From JBGAWK01 sp044227665 (GTDB lineage Bacteria > Bacteroidota > Bacteroidia > Chitinophagales > JADIYW01): a stretch of DNA of 27,484 nt. Under the pieces are notes generated by a model, which saw only the letters and a program-made list of their open reading frames with translations, searched no databases and was not told the DNA's origin. The position numbers and the translations under genes were made by a program. The DNA lies in NCBI GenBank assembly GCA_044227665.1, contig JBGAWK010000031.1, positions 1 to 27,484 on the forward strand. Reading direction: 5' to 3'. Below, piece after piece: positions 1-7,742 of this stretch; position 1 is the stretch's first letter; every line of letters begins with the position of its first letter.

Positions 1-1420
1 AGATATGGGTGCGGCAGGTATAATCTGCTCTACCTCCGAGATGAGTGCCAAAGGAGAACATGGTATGAATATTTACCTCGACAAAGTACCTACGCGTCAA
101 AAGCACATGCAGCCCTTTGAAATCTTGCTATCCGAATCTCAGGAGCGTATGCTTATAGTGGTAGAAAAGGGTCGTGAGAAAGATATAGAAGCGGTCTTCG
201 ACAAATGGGACTTACATTGTGCCATTATAGGTGAAGTAACTCAAGGCAATCGTCTGAAGTATTATATGAATGAGGAACTGGTAGCCGACGTTCCCGCAGA
301 TACTTTGGTCTTAGGTGGCGGCGCCCCCATCTATCAACGTGAATATACTCAGCCTTCCTACCACAAGGAGAGAGATGCCTTTAGCATAGATGCAATCGCA
401 GTACCCAATAATCTTAAAGAGGTGGCTATGTTTCTGTCAGGGCTGCCAAATATTGCTTCTAAAAGGTATATATATCGCCAGTACGACAGTATGGTAGGCA
501 TCAATACTGTAGGCACAAATGCTCCTGCCGATGCAGCAATAGTGAGATTAAAGCATAATGACAAGGCTTTGGCACTCACCGTAGATTGTAATAGCCGCTA
601 TGTTCATGCCGATGCTTACAAAGGGGGTGCTATTGCCGTTGCTGAAGCGGCACGAAATATTGTATGTACTGGAGGCAAACCCGTAGCCATCACAAACTGC
701 CTCAACTTTGGCAATCCTTATGACCCAGAAGTATATTGGAATTTTGTTCACGCACTCAAAGGCATGGGGGATAGCTGCACCACCTTTAGTACGCCAGTTA
801 CGGGAGGCAATGTAAGCTTTTACAATCAGTCTCCACAGCGTGCTGTAAATCCTACACCTACCATCGGGATGCTCGGCATTATAGATCATATTGATGAGGC
901 GATGACCCTGAATTTCAAAAATATAAGTGACAATATTTTACTTATTGGTGCCTCAAAAAACTGTATAGGTAGCTCCGAATATGTTTTTCATTACCACAAG
1001 ACAAAACTTTCTCCAGCACCCTATTTTGAATTGGAAGAGGAAAAGAAAGTACAAGACTTTGTTTTGGAAAGTATAAAAAATAAAACGATAAATAGCGCAC
1101 ATGATTGTTCCGAAGGCGGATTATTCATAGCCTTATTAGAATCTTCCATGGCAGGGAATAAAGGTTTTGAAATTCATACTAATAAAAATTTCAGAACAGA
1201 TGCCTATCTCTTTGGCGAAGCTCAAAGCCGCATAGTGGTTACATGTTCTGACGAGAAGCTGGAAAATTTGGAACAACAATTACGACAGCAAAACATTCCT
1301 TTTGAAGTCATAGGGAAGGTTGTATCAAATACAAATCTCACAATAGACGGTATGGATTTCGGCACCTTAGAAGAATTTTCCAACCATTATAATACTTCTT
1401 TGGAGCATATCTTGTCCTAA
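1..1420 (+). CDS. purL: Phosphoribosylformylglycinamidine synthase, large subunit (partial, 5' end outside window)
   Basis: This is the C-terminal part of PurL, which makes FGAM from FGAR, ATP and glutamine in step four of purine synthesis in the cytoplasm. The frame is open to the left edge (first full codon at base 2), so the start lies outside; about 472 residues are visible, against roughly 740 for the small, PurQ/PurS-dependent form common in this phylum. Visible family motifs are DMGAAGIICSTSEM at the very start, a VDCNSRY segment, a TGGNVSFYN segment and HDCSEGG near residue 365, which belongs to the second AIR-synthase-like half. The internal methionine at base 5 is not the real start. 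The call rests on motif recognition; the unseen N-terminus leaves the small- or large-form question slightly open. A weak AT-rich hairpin follows the stop. Confidence 0.93.
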   Translation, partial: DMGAAGIICSTSEMSAKGEHGMNIYLDKVPTRQKHMQPFEILLSESQERMLIVVEKGREKDIEAVFDKWDLHCAIIGEVTQGNRLKYYMNEELVADVPADTLVLGGGAPIYQREYTQPSYHKERDAFSIDAIAVPNNLKEVAMFLSGLPNIASKRYIYRQYDSMVGINTVGTNAPADAAIVRLKHNDKALALTVDCNSRYVHADAYKGGAIAVAEAARNIVCTGGKPVAITNCLNFGNPYDPEVYWNFVHALKGMGDSCTTFSTPVTGGNVSFYNQSPQRAVNPTPTIGMLGIIDHIDEAMTLNFKNISDNILLIGASKNCIGSSEYVFHYHKTKLSPAPYFELEEEKKVQDFVLESIKNKTINSAHDCSEGGLFIALLESSMAGNKGFEIHTNKNFRTDAYLFGEAQSRIVVTCSDEKLENLEQQLRQQNIPFEVIGKVVSNTNLTIDGMDFGTLEEFSNHYNTSLEHILS

Positions 1421-1769
1421 TATATATTGCTTCCTTAGTAAAAATGTAGTAAATAAAGGTGGAGTTAGAAATTTTTATGACATAGATTTCATGAAAATTT
1501 TCTTTGCACCAAAAATCATTAATGTCCGATAAAACTTTCCTGAGGACGTTTAAGCGCCGAAGGTATTATATTTTTTATAATTGATTATACAATCCTAAAT
1601 AAGCCTGTTCCTCATAGCGTATCTTTTTCTTTGGTGGGTGAATTGTTCTTGGTTTTATTCTTGGAATGTCTGTAATTTTTATATTGCCTTACAATACAGG
1701 TATAGCCTACTGCCATAGCATTTTTCCAAAACAAATATATGGATAGTAGATTTTGATGAAGTAAGTATA
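1421..1769. other. 349-base intergenic stretch without a convincing gene
   Basis: Between the purL stop and the miaE stop I see no ORF that resembles a protein family. The longest open frame (minus, 1612-1800) overlaps the end of miaE and looks like chance. Besides the AT-rich hairpin at 1468-1502, there is a locally less AT-rich patch around 1521-1563. The stretch could hold a decayed gene or mobile-element relic, but nothing in it proves that. Confidence 0.5.
1468..1502 (+). terminator. AT-rich stem-loop downstream of purL (candidate terminator)
   Basis: Bases 1468-1480 pair with 1489-1502 (12 pairs, one G-U wobble, a one-base bulge) around an eight-base loop. It sits about 50 bases after the purL stop. 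The stem is almost entirely A/T and no clean U-run follows, so it is only a candidate for a transcript end. Confidence 0.3.
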
Positions 1770-2351
1770 TTAGTGTACTCTGTCCCCTCGTAGTGTCCAT
1801 TCTTCCATAAGTGCAGCTTCAAAGGAAAGCCACTGCTCCCAGCGGCTTTTCACTTTCTCTTTATGAAAATATTCGTTTGCAATATCCAAAAACAGGGTAT
1901 AATGCTGTGCTTCTGCTATCATCAGTTTGCGATAAAAACTTCTAAAATATTCATCCTCCAAATGCTCTGACAATAGGCGAAACCGTTCACAGCTTCTAGC
2001 TTCTATTAGCGCAGACATCAATAATTTGTCCAAAAACCTATCTTCTGCTTTCCCCCCTCTAGGGGCAAAATCTTGTAATGCTGCTACATACTCATCTTTT
2101 CGCTGCACCCCCAGTGCCATACCGCGCTTTTTGAGTTCCTCCAATACCATCCTGAAATGTGCCCATTCTTCATGGACTATAGGCGATAATTTATCTACCA
2201 TATAAGTCTTTTCGGGATAGGTTTGTATCAGCGAGATACAGGTAGAAGTAGCTTTTTGCTCACAGTAGGCATGGTCGGTAAGTATTTCTTCCAGCTCCGA
2301 CATCACCATGCTTGCCCATCTAGGGTCGGTAGGTAGCTTGAGTCCCAACAT
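1770..2351 (-). CDS. miaE: tRNA-(ms[2]io[6]A)-hydroxylase
   Basis: MiaE is a carboxylate-bridged diiron, O2-dependent enzyme of the ferritin-like fold that hydroxylates the isopentenyl group of ms2i6A at position 37 of tRNAs reading U-starting codons. Numbered from the start chosen here (193 aa), likely iron ligands are E31, E62 and H65 (EEWAHF), E117, and E147 with H150 (EAQHY), the expected paired E/ExxH pattern. I chose the ATG at 2351 because the protein then begins MLGLKLPTDPRW, as usual in the family, and because the longer frame (ATG at 2414) would translate through the terminator hairpin of the rplT operon at 2381-2408. It lies 75 bases downstream of rplT on the same strand, separated by that terminator, so it may have its own promoter or live on read-through. 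Confidence 0.88.
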   Translation of the reverse strand: MLGLKLPTDPRWASMVMSELEEILTDHAYCEQKATSTCISLIQTYPEKTYMVDKLSPIVHEEWAHFRMVLEELKKRGMALGVQRKDEYVAALQDFAPRGGKAEDRFLDKLLMSALIEARSCERFRLLSEHLEDEYFRSFYRKLMIAEAQHYTLFLDIANEYFHKEKVKSRWEQWLSFEAALMEEWTLRGDRVH

Positions 2352-2380
2352 GATATACAAAGGTATGAAATAGAAATAAT

Positions 2381-2408
2381 AAAGCCATTCCTCCTGAGGA
2401 ATGGCTTT
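2381..2408 (-). terminator. Rho-independent terminator of rpmI-rplT
   Basis: A perfect 12-bp inverted repeat (AAAGCCATTCCT and AGGAATGGCTTT) with a four-base loop lies 18 bases past the rplT stop. On the minus strand it is followed by a T-rich tail (ATTATTTCTATTTC). It fits a strong intrinsic terminator for the ribosomal-protein transcript. Confidence 0.85.
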
Positions 2409-2426
2409 ATACAACTTACATGCAAC

Positions 2427-2771
2427 TTACTTTACTCTTTCTACTATGGCGTTGAATGCCTCAGGATTGTGTAATGCTAAGTCTGCCAAAACTTTTCTAT
2501 TAATATCAATATTGTTATCCGCCAATTTTTTGATAAACTGAGAATAGCTGATACCATGAGGACGTACTGCTGCATTTATACGCACTATCCAAAGGCTTCT
2601 ATATTGGCGTTTCTTGAGTTTACGACCTACAAATGCATAAGCATTAGCTTTATCTACAGCATTTTTGGCTACCGTAAGTACATTTTTCCTTCTGCCGAAA
2701 TATCCTTTGGCGGCTTTAAATACCTTTTTTCTTCTTTCTTTAGATGCTACCGAATTTACTGAACGTGGCAT
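2427..2771 (-). CDS. rplT: 50S ribosomal protein L20
   Basis: L20 is an early-assembly protein of the large ribosomal subunit that binds 23S rRNA. The 114-residue product has the normal length, the highly basic N-terminal arm (MPRSVNSVASKERRKKV) and the C-terminal globular part (HNPEAFNAIVERVK). It follows rpmI with an 11-base gap, forming the conserved L35-L20 pair, and is followed by a strong hairpin terminator. In enterobacteria L20 represses its own operon through the leader; here the leader before rpmI looks too short for such a structure (inference). Confidence 0.98.
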   Translation of the reverse strand: MPRSVNSVASKERRKKVFKAAKGYFGRRKNVLTVAKNAVDKANAYAFVGRKLKKRQYRSLWIVRINAAVRPHGISYSQFIKKLADNNIDINRKVLADLALHNPEAFNAIVERVK

Positions 2772-2782
2772 TGTAATTTATT

Positions 2783-2980
2783 TTAATTGAGTACTAATAA
2801 TTTTTTTACGTTATTCATCTCTTCTTTGCGAATAACTACTGTTCCTGACAATCTATTTTTACGTTTTTTAGACTTTTTTGTCAAAATGTGTCTTTTATAG
2901 GCTTTTGAACGCTTTACTTTTCCAGAACCTGTAAGAGAAAAACGCTTTTTAGCACTTGAATTTGTCTTTTGCTTAGGCAT
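2783..2980 (-). CDS. rpmI: 50S ribosomal protein L35
   Basis: L35 is a small basic protein of the large ribosomal subunit. The 65-residue product starts MPKQKTNSSAKKRF and carries the RHILTKKSKKRKNRL core typical of the family. It is the first gene of the minus-strand rpmI-rplT pair. infC (IF3), which usually precedes rpmI, is absent: the next gene upstream is a divergent phosphodiesterase. An exact -7 promoter box lies 20 bases before the ATG. Confidence 0.98.
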   Translation of the reverse strand: MPKQKTNSSAKKRFSLTGSGKVKRSKAYKRHILTKKSKKRKNRLSGTVVIRKEEMNNVKKLLVLN

Positions 2981-2999
2981 ACTTAGATTTTTCGGACTG

Positions 3000-3007
3000 C
3001 AAAGATA
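3000..3007 (-). promoter_or_regulatory. Bacteroidota-type -7 box for rpmI-rplT
   Basis: Minus-strand TATCTTTG matches the TAnnTTTG consensus exactly and ends 19 bases before the rpmI ATG at 2980, implying a leader of about 12-15 bases. I do not see a clear TTG-type -33 box at the usual distance; that region is a T-run. Confidence 0.65.
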
Positions 3008-3128
3008 GTATTAATTTCCGTATATAAAAAATGGGGCAGTACGGATTTTCCACAAAGTTAATATTCAATGCGAATAACTTTATCCTCATATCCTCCGAAT
3101 TAAGCATTTTTTTGTATCTTGCCTTAAT

Positions 3129-3872
3129 ATGCAGAATCTTTGTATAGCACAAGTAACAGATATTCATCTCAGTAGGGATGGGCAATATGTACATGGCATT
3201 GATACTCAATCCAGATGGCAAGAAGTCTTGCAACTTATAAAGAACGACAAACAAGTAAATTCTTTGGTCATCACGGGCGACATCTGTCACGATACACCAT
3301 CCATAGAACAATATAGAGAAATAAAAAAACAAATAGAATCCCTTAATATTCACTATCACGTACTTCCTGGCAATCATGACGATGCACAGATGATGGCGGA
3401 AGTATTCGGGCTTAATGAATGGTACAACGACGACCACCTATTTTATACCGAAGAATATGACTTCGGCAAAATACTTTTCCTAGACAGTTCCAAAGGAGTC
3501 TTGTCCATAGACCAATTGATATGGATAGTAGAAGAATGTAATAGCAGCCATTACAAGTTTTTGCTTTTTGTACATCATCCTCCTGTCCATGCGGGTGTGC
3601 CCTTTATGGACACCAAATATCCCTTGCAGAATATGACGGAAGTGCAGAAGGTGCTGGCAAAAGCAAATAATATTCAAGGCATATTTTGTGGACATTACCA
3701 TGTAGCGCGAGCTGTTCGCTTACAACATCATGTGGTGTTTTTATCGCCCTCTAATGCCTTCCTGATAGATGACAGCAGTGAAGATCTTATCATCAAGCAG
3801 TCCCCTGTTACTTACAGGAAAATATTCTGGGACGGAAGTAATATGCGCACTCATATTGTGTGGGGAAATTAA
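3129..3872 (+). CDS. CpdA-like calcineurin-type metallophosphoesterase
   Basis: A 247-residue cytoplasmic phosphoesterase with the full dimetal signature: D11-x-H13 (TDIH), GD at 50-51, GNHD at 81-84, VHHPP around 150 and a GHYH near residue 190. This order and length match the CpdA/Icc 3',5'-cyclic-nucleotide phosphodiesterase group, though related enzymes act on other phosphodiesters, so the substrate is inferred. It is followed after nine bases by an MscS channel gene, so the two are probably co-transcribed. A near-consensus -7 box (TATCTTGC, at 3115) lies just before the ATG. The rpmI promoter diverges from the same intergenic region. Confidence 0.85.
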   Translation: MQNLCIAQVTDIHLSRDGQYVHGIDTQSRWQEVLQLIKNDKQVNSLVITGDICHDTPSIEQYREIKKQIESLNIHYHVLPGNHDDAQMMAEVFGLNEWYNDDHLFYTEEYDFGKILFLDSSKGVLSIDQLIWIVEECNSSHYKFLLFVHHPPVHAGVPFMDTKYPLQNMTEVQKVLAKANNIQGIFCGHYHVARAVRLQHHVVFLSPSNAFLIDDSSEDLIIKQSPVTYRKIFWDGSNMRTHIVWGN

Positions 3873-3881
3873 TATAATTTT

Positions 3882-4736
3882 ATGATTTTTACGAATGTAG
3901 AGATAGCTTGGCTACAGTATCTTTTTTTGATAATAATAGTACTCGCCATTGCCATTGCTGCCAATTGGCTCATAAATAAGTTTGTGAATGTATATTTCGA
4001 CAAAAGAGCTGAAGAATTAAAAGTAGATGCCACCAACTATTCTTTTCTAAAAAACGCCACAGGTTTTATTGTATATAGCATAGCTATCTATTTTATTTTA
4101 GTAAATATTCCAGCACTAAAGAATGTAACGAACACCGTCTTTGCTGGAGCAGGTGTACTGGCGGCTATCATGGCATTTGCATCCCAGCAAGCTGTTTCAA
4201 ACATTATTTCAGGAGTTTTTCTCATCATATTCCGCCCCTTCAGGGTAGATGATGTCATAGAAATAGAACCCCTGCACAGAGGTGTAGTAGAAGATATCAC
4301 ACTACGACATACCATAATCAGAAATTTTGAAAACAAAAGAGTTATCGTCCCCAACAATGTCATCAATAATGCGGTGATAGTAAATAGCGACATTGCGGAT
4401 GAAATGGTACGCCGACAGATAGATATAGGCATAGGCTATAGCTCTGATTTGGACAAAGCCATAGCCATCATGCAGGACGAATCACGAAAACATCCATTAT
4501 ACAGGGACAAACGCTCTCAACAAGATATTGACAAAGGTATCGAAGATATAGAAGTAAGAGTAGTAGAGCTAGGAGAGTATTTTGTAAAACTGAGGGCATA
4601 CGTATGGACAGACGACCATATTTCAGGCTTCAGATTACATACCGATCTTAATAAAACTATCAAAAAAAGATTCGATGCAGAAGGCATCGAATTTCCCTAT
4701 CCCTATAGAAATATCATCATCAAGAAAGAGGCTTAG
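3882..4736 (+). CDS. MscS-family mechanosensitive ion channel
   Basis: A 284-residue small-conductance mechanosensitive channel of the inner membrane that would open under hypo-osmotic tension. Predicted helices are at about 13-32, 58-76 and 84-118; the last is the pore-lining helix with the Gly/Ala-rich VFAGAGVLAAIMAFASQQ run and the following RPFRVDDVIEI, the MscS signature. The rest is the cytoplasmic beta and alpha/beta vestibule. Length equals the E. coli MscS type, without extra domains. It is the second gene of a pair with the phosphodiesterase, and its stop codon overlaps the stop of the convergent DUF2147 gene. Confidence 0.92.
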   Translation: MIFTNVEIAWLQYLFLIIIVLAIAIAANWLINKFVNVYFDKRAEELKVDATNYSFLKNATGFIVYSIAIYFILVNIPALKNVTNTVFAGAGVLAAIMAFASQQAVSNIISGVFLIIFRPFRVDDVIEIEPLHRGVVEDITLRHTIIRNFENKRVIVPNNVINNAVIVNSDIADEMVRRQIDIGIGYSSDLDKAIAIMQDESRKHPLYRDKRSQQDIDKGIEDIEVRVVELGEYFVKLRAYVWTDDHISGFRLHTDLNKTIKKRFDAEGIEFPYPYRNIIIKKEA

Positions 4737-5158
4737 TTCTCTTTGTGAAATATCTCACTTTTTTTTAAGAATTTCAGCGCACAGACATAGCCTGTAACTT
4801 TCAAAGTGCCATCAGGAAGGTATTGCGCTTTACCACAGAAGGTGTGACCATTCACATAGGCACTACCATTCTCAAACATATTTTTTTCGGAATTATATAT
4901 AAGTCCCCACAACACTCTCAGTCCTTCCATAGGCCTATTCCTCAATGTGGGATCTGGATTATGGACATCTAATGGAGGCTTGCCGTCTTCGCTTTTTATC
5001 CAAAGAATTTTTCCTTCATAAGTGCTGCCTAATTTGTAAATTTGGACTTTCACACTATTATCTGATGACATCCATACACCACATATATCTTTTGAAGGAT
5101 ACGCCCATAGGCATAATACAGAAAGCAAACAGCCTAATAGAAAAAATAGTTTTTGCAT
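4733..5158 (-). CDS. Exported DUF2147 family protein
   Basis: A small secreted or periplasmic protein of about 141 residues. I start at the ATG at 5158 (MQKLFFLLGCLLSVLCLWA), which gives a clean signal peptide; the longer frame to 5230 would run into the divergent dihydroorotase gene. The mature part shows the DUF2147 pattern: GVWMSSDNSVKVQIYK, GKILWI, NPDPTLRNRPMEGLRVLWGL and DGTLKVTGYV. The usual C-terminal GxTQxW-like ending is not evident (the end is KFLKKSEIFHKEN). Function of the family is unknown; a lipocalin-like small beta-barrel has been suggested for related proteins. The gene converges on mscS with overlapping stop codons. Confidence 0.8.
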   Translation of the reverse strand: MQKLFFLLGCLLSVLCLWAYPSKDICGVWMSSDNSVKVQIYKLGSTYEGKILWIKSEDGKPPLDVHNPDPTLRNRPMEGLRVLWGLIYNSEKNMFENGSAYVNGHTFCGKAQYLPDGTLKVTGYVCALKFLKKSEIFHKEN

Positions 5159-5195
5159 ATAGCTGGTTAATTGTAACGAAGTTAAAATAAATATT

Positions 5196-6527
5196 ATGAA
5201 ATATATAATTAAGAACGGAAAAATTATCAATGAAGGTAAAATATATGAATCAGATATACTTATAGAAAATCACAAGATAGCGAAAATAGCTCCTTCTATT
5301 TCTATATCCAACGCCAACATTGTAGAGGCTTCAGGAAAATATATTATACCTGGAATAATAGACGATCAGGTACACTTCAGGGAACCTGGGCTCACCCACA
5401 AAGCGGATATAGCATCAGAAAGCAAAGCAGCTGTAGCCGGAGGGGTTACCACATTTATGGAGATGCCAAATACTAAGCCCTCATGCCTTACCCAAGAGCT
5501 CCTATCAGATAAATATGCTATTGCTTCTCGCACCTCGTATGCTAATTATTCATTTTTTATGGGTGTAAGTAATGATAATTATGATGAAGTAATGAAGACC
5601 TCGCCAGCGGACGTGTGTGGTATTAAAATATTTATGGGTTCTTCAACAGGAAATATGCTTGTGGACAATGAGAATATTCTAGAAAAAATATTTGCTGATA
5701 CGCCTATGCTTATCGCCACGCACTGCGAAGATGAACATACCGTTATTACCAATTTTGAGCAAGCAAAAGCACTATACGGCGATAATATACCATTGTCCAT
5801 GCATCCTATTATCAGGGATGAAAGGGCTTGCTATAAAAGTAGTCACTTAGCGACATCTCTAGCAAAAAAACACGGCACTCGGCTTCATATCTTACATATA
5901 TCTACGGGTGATGAACTCGTGCTATTTGATAATACCATACCTTTACATGATAAGAAAATTACTTCAGAGGTATGTGTGCACCACCTCTACTTTGATGCAG
6001 ATGACTATACAGAAAAAGGTGCGCTAATAAAGTGCAATCCCGCTATCAAAGACAAAAAACATAAAGAAAAACTACTGGATGCCCTACTGGATGACAGACT
6101 AGATATTATTGCTACTGACCATGCTCCACATACTTGGGAAGAGAAGATGAATCCATATCACCTATCGCCATCGGGTTTGCCACTGGTACAACACAGCCTG
6201 AATATCATGTTGGATTTTTATCATAAAGGCAAAATATCCCTAGAAAAAATCGTAGAAAAAATGTGTCATGCCCCAGCTCAATGTTTTAAAATATCAGAGC
6301 GAGGGTATCTCCGAGAAGGCTATTTTGCAGATATTGCCATAGTAGATATAGAAAGTCCCTATACTGTACATAAAGATAACCTTTTGTATAAATGTGGATG
6401 GTCGCCCTTAGAGGGTCAATCTTTGCGAGGAAAGGTTAAGCAGACCTTTGTATCTGGTGAACTGATGTATGACAATGGGCTCTTTGATGAAAAATCAAAA
6501 GGTAAACGCATCACTTTTGACAGATAA
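5196..6527 (+). CDS. pyrC: Dihydroorotase
   Basis: A 443-residue amidohydrolase-fold enzyme that interconverts N-carbamoyl-aspartate and dihydroorotate in pyrimidine synthesis. Class-I features are present: the metal-site strand at 56-65 (DDQVHFREPG), TTFMEMPNT at 85-93, the probable carboxylated lysine K144 (GIKIFMGSS), HCED, LHILHIST, EVCVHHL and the catalytic ATDHAPHTWEEK. In the first motif the usual His-x-His is Gln58-Val-His60, a substitution I associate with dihydroorotases of this phylum, so it is probably functional. No other pyr genes are adjacent. It is divergent from the DUF2147 gene with only 37 bases between starts. Confidence 0.92.
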   Translation: MKYIIKNGKIINEGKIYESDILIENHKIAKIAPSISISNANIVEASGKYIIPGIIDDQVHFREPGLTHKADIASESKAAVAGGVTTFMEMPNTKPSCLTQELLSDKYAIASRTSYANYSFFMGVSNDNYDEVMKTSPADVCGIKIFMGSSTGNMLVDNENILEKIFADTPMLIATHCEDEHTVITNFEQAKALYGDNIPLSMHPIIRDERACYKSSHLATSLAKKHGTRLHILHISTGDELVLFDNTIPLHDKKITSEVCVHHLYFDADDYTEKGALIKCNPAIKDKKHKEKLLDALLDDRLDIIATDHAPHTWEEKMNPYHLSPSGLPLVQHSLNIMLDFYHKGKISLEKIVEKMCHAPAQCFKISERGYLREGYFADIAIVDIESPYTVHKDNLLYKCGWSPLEGQSLRGKVKQTFVSGELMYDNGLFDEKSKGKRITFDR

Positions 6528-6555
6528 TAAATTTTGATTTTCATTAAATAATTAC

Positions 6556-6563
6556 AAATTTTG
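6556..6563 (+). promoter_or_regulatory. Probable -33/-7 promoter for the glycosyltransferase
   Basis: AAATTTTG differs from the TAnnTTTG consensus at one base and lies 19 bases after a TTTG at 6533-6536, the right spacing for a -33 element. It would place transcription start only a few bases before the TTG start codon at 6576. Confidence 0.4.
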
Positions 6564-6575
6564 TAGAAAAAATAC

Positions 6576-7742
6576 TTGAATACTCTTTACACGAATTCTT
6601 TACATATTTTAATTCTAAATTATGAATACCCTCCTATAGGTGGCGGTGCCGGGGTCATAAGCAAGTATCTTGCGGATAATTTTATCCATAAGGGTCATAA
6701 GGTTACGGTCATTACTTCTTGGTTTGAGGGTGAAAGAGATATTGAAAAGACCGAAAATCTAGAAATCATACGTTTGCACTCCAAAAGGAAGAAGATATTT
6801 CAAAGCAATCCTTATGAGATGTATTCTTGGATGAATTATTGCATTAAATATCTCAAAACCATCGCAAATGCAAATTATGATATATGCCTTACTAACTTTG
6901 CACTTCCCGGAGGCCCTCCTGCCCTATACCTCAAAGAAAAATTCAATATTCCTTATGTAATTATTTCTCATGGACATGATATACCTTGGTATTATCCAAA
7001 AAAAATGTTTATCTGGCATCTGCTTACTTATCCTTGGATAATCAAGCACCTCAACACTTCTGCTTATAATATTGTACTCACAGAGGAAATGAAAAGAATT
7101 ATAGATAAGCAATCCTCTGTTCCCTCAAAGAATATAATAATACACAATGGTATTGAAGTAGGAAATTTTGATAAAAAATTTGAAGGCACGACGCTACGGA
7201 TACTTTTCGTAGGGAGACTTGTACACCAAAAAGATCCTTTTACCTTCTTGAAAGCCGCCAAACTATTAGAACAAAAATCCATTCCTTGTGAGTTTATTAT
7301 CTTAGGCGATGGGGATATGAGAGAGAAACTGGAAGAATATGCTATTGTTCACAACATACAAAATCTTTCCTTTAGAGGAAAAGTAGGTCATAAAGAGGTC
7401 ATGCATGAATATAGGCAATCTCATATTCTTATATCCTCTTCTCTCAATGAAGGAATGTCGGTAGCTATTCTAGAAGCGGCATCACATGGTTTGTATATCA
7501 TCGCAACCCATGCCAGTGGGAACGATAAAGTGATTTTGGAAGATGTAAATGGGCATCTTGTTGATTATGGGGACTATCATGCCATTGCAGACAAAGTAGC
7601 CTATTTTTATCATGAAAAATTTTTAAAGGAATTTAAATATTTTGAAAGCTATATTCAGGAATTTGAAAATACTTTTAGCTGGTCAAAAATAGCAGACCAA
7701 TACTTACAATATTTCTATAAAGCCATCCAAAAAGACAACTAA
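6576..7742 (+). CDS. GT4-family glycosyltransferase
   Basis: A 388-residue cytoplasmic or membrane-associated glycosyltransferase of the GT-B fold. The N-terminal half opens with HILILNYEYPPIGGGAG, the glycine-rich acceptor-side motif of retaining GT4 enzymes; the C-terminal half has IIHNGIEVGNF, RILFVGRLVHQKDP and the donor-binding E-x7-E pair at E292/E300 (NEGMSVAILEAASHG). Sugar and acceptor cannot be read; cell-envelope polysaccharide work is likely. The start must be TTG at 6576: an in-frame stop lies four codons upstream and no ATG occurs before the conserved first strand. It stands alone, converging on the DUF4184 gene with a four-base overlap. Confidence 0.88.
   Translation: MNTLYTNSLHILILNYEYPPIGGGAGVISKYLADNFIHKGHKVTVITSWFEGERDIEKTENLEIIRLHSKRKKIFQSNPYEMYSWMNYCIKYLKTIANANYDICLTNFALPGGPPALYLKEKFNIPYVIISHGHDIPWYYPKKMFIWHLLTYPWIIKHLNTSAYNIVLTEEMKRIIDKQSSVPSKNIIIHNGIEVGNFDKKFEGTTLRILFVGRLVHQKDPFTFLKAAKLLEQKSIPCEFIILGDGDMREKLEEYAIVHNIQNLSFRGKVGHKEVMHEYRQSHILISSSLNEGMSVAILEAASHGLYIIATHASGNDKVILEDVNGHLVDYGDYHAIADKVAYFYHEKFLKEFKYFESYIQEFENTFSWSKIADQYLQYFYKAIQKDN

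Noticed and set aside
1554..1563. GCGCCGAAGG string resembling part of a glycine-riboswitch core
   Set aside because: The other conserved segments and pairing arms are missing and no plus-strand gene follows.
1612..1800. 62-codon minus-strand open frame downstream of miaE
   Set aside because: It overlaps the 3' end of miaE on the same strand in another frame and resembles no family.
2349..2414. MYKAIPQEEWLYYF extension as the true MiaE N-terminus
   Set aside because: It is the translation of a terminator hairpin and is not part of the family.
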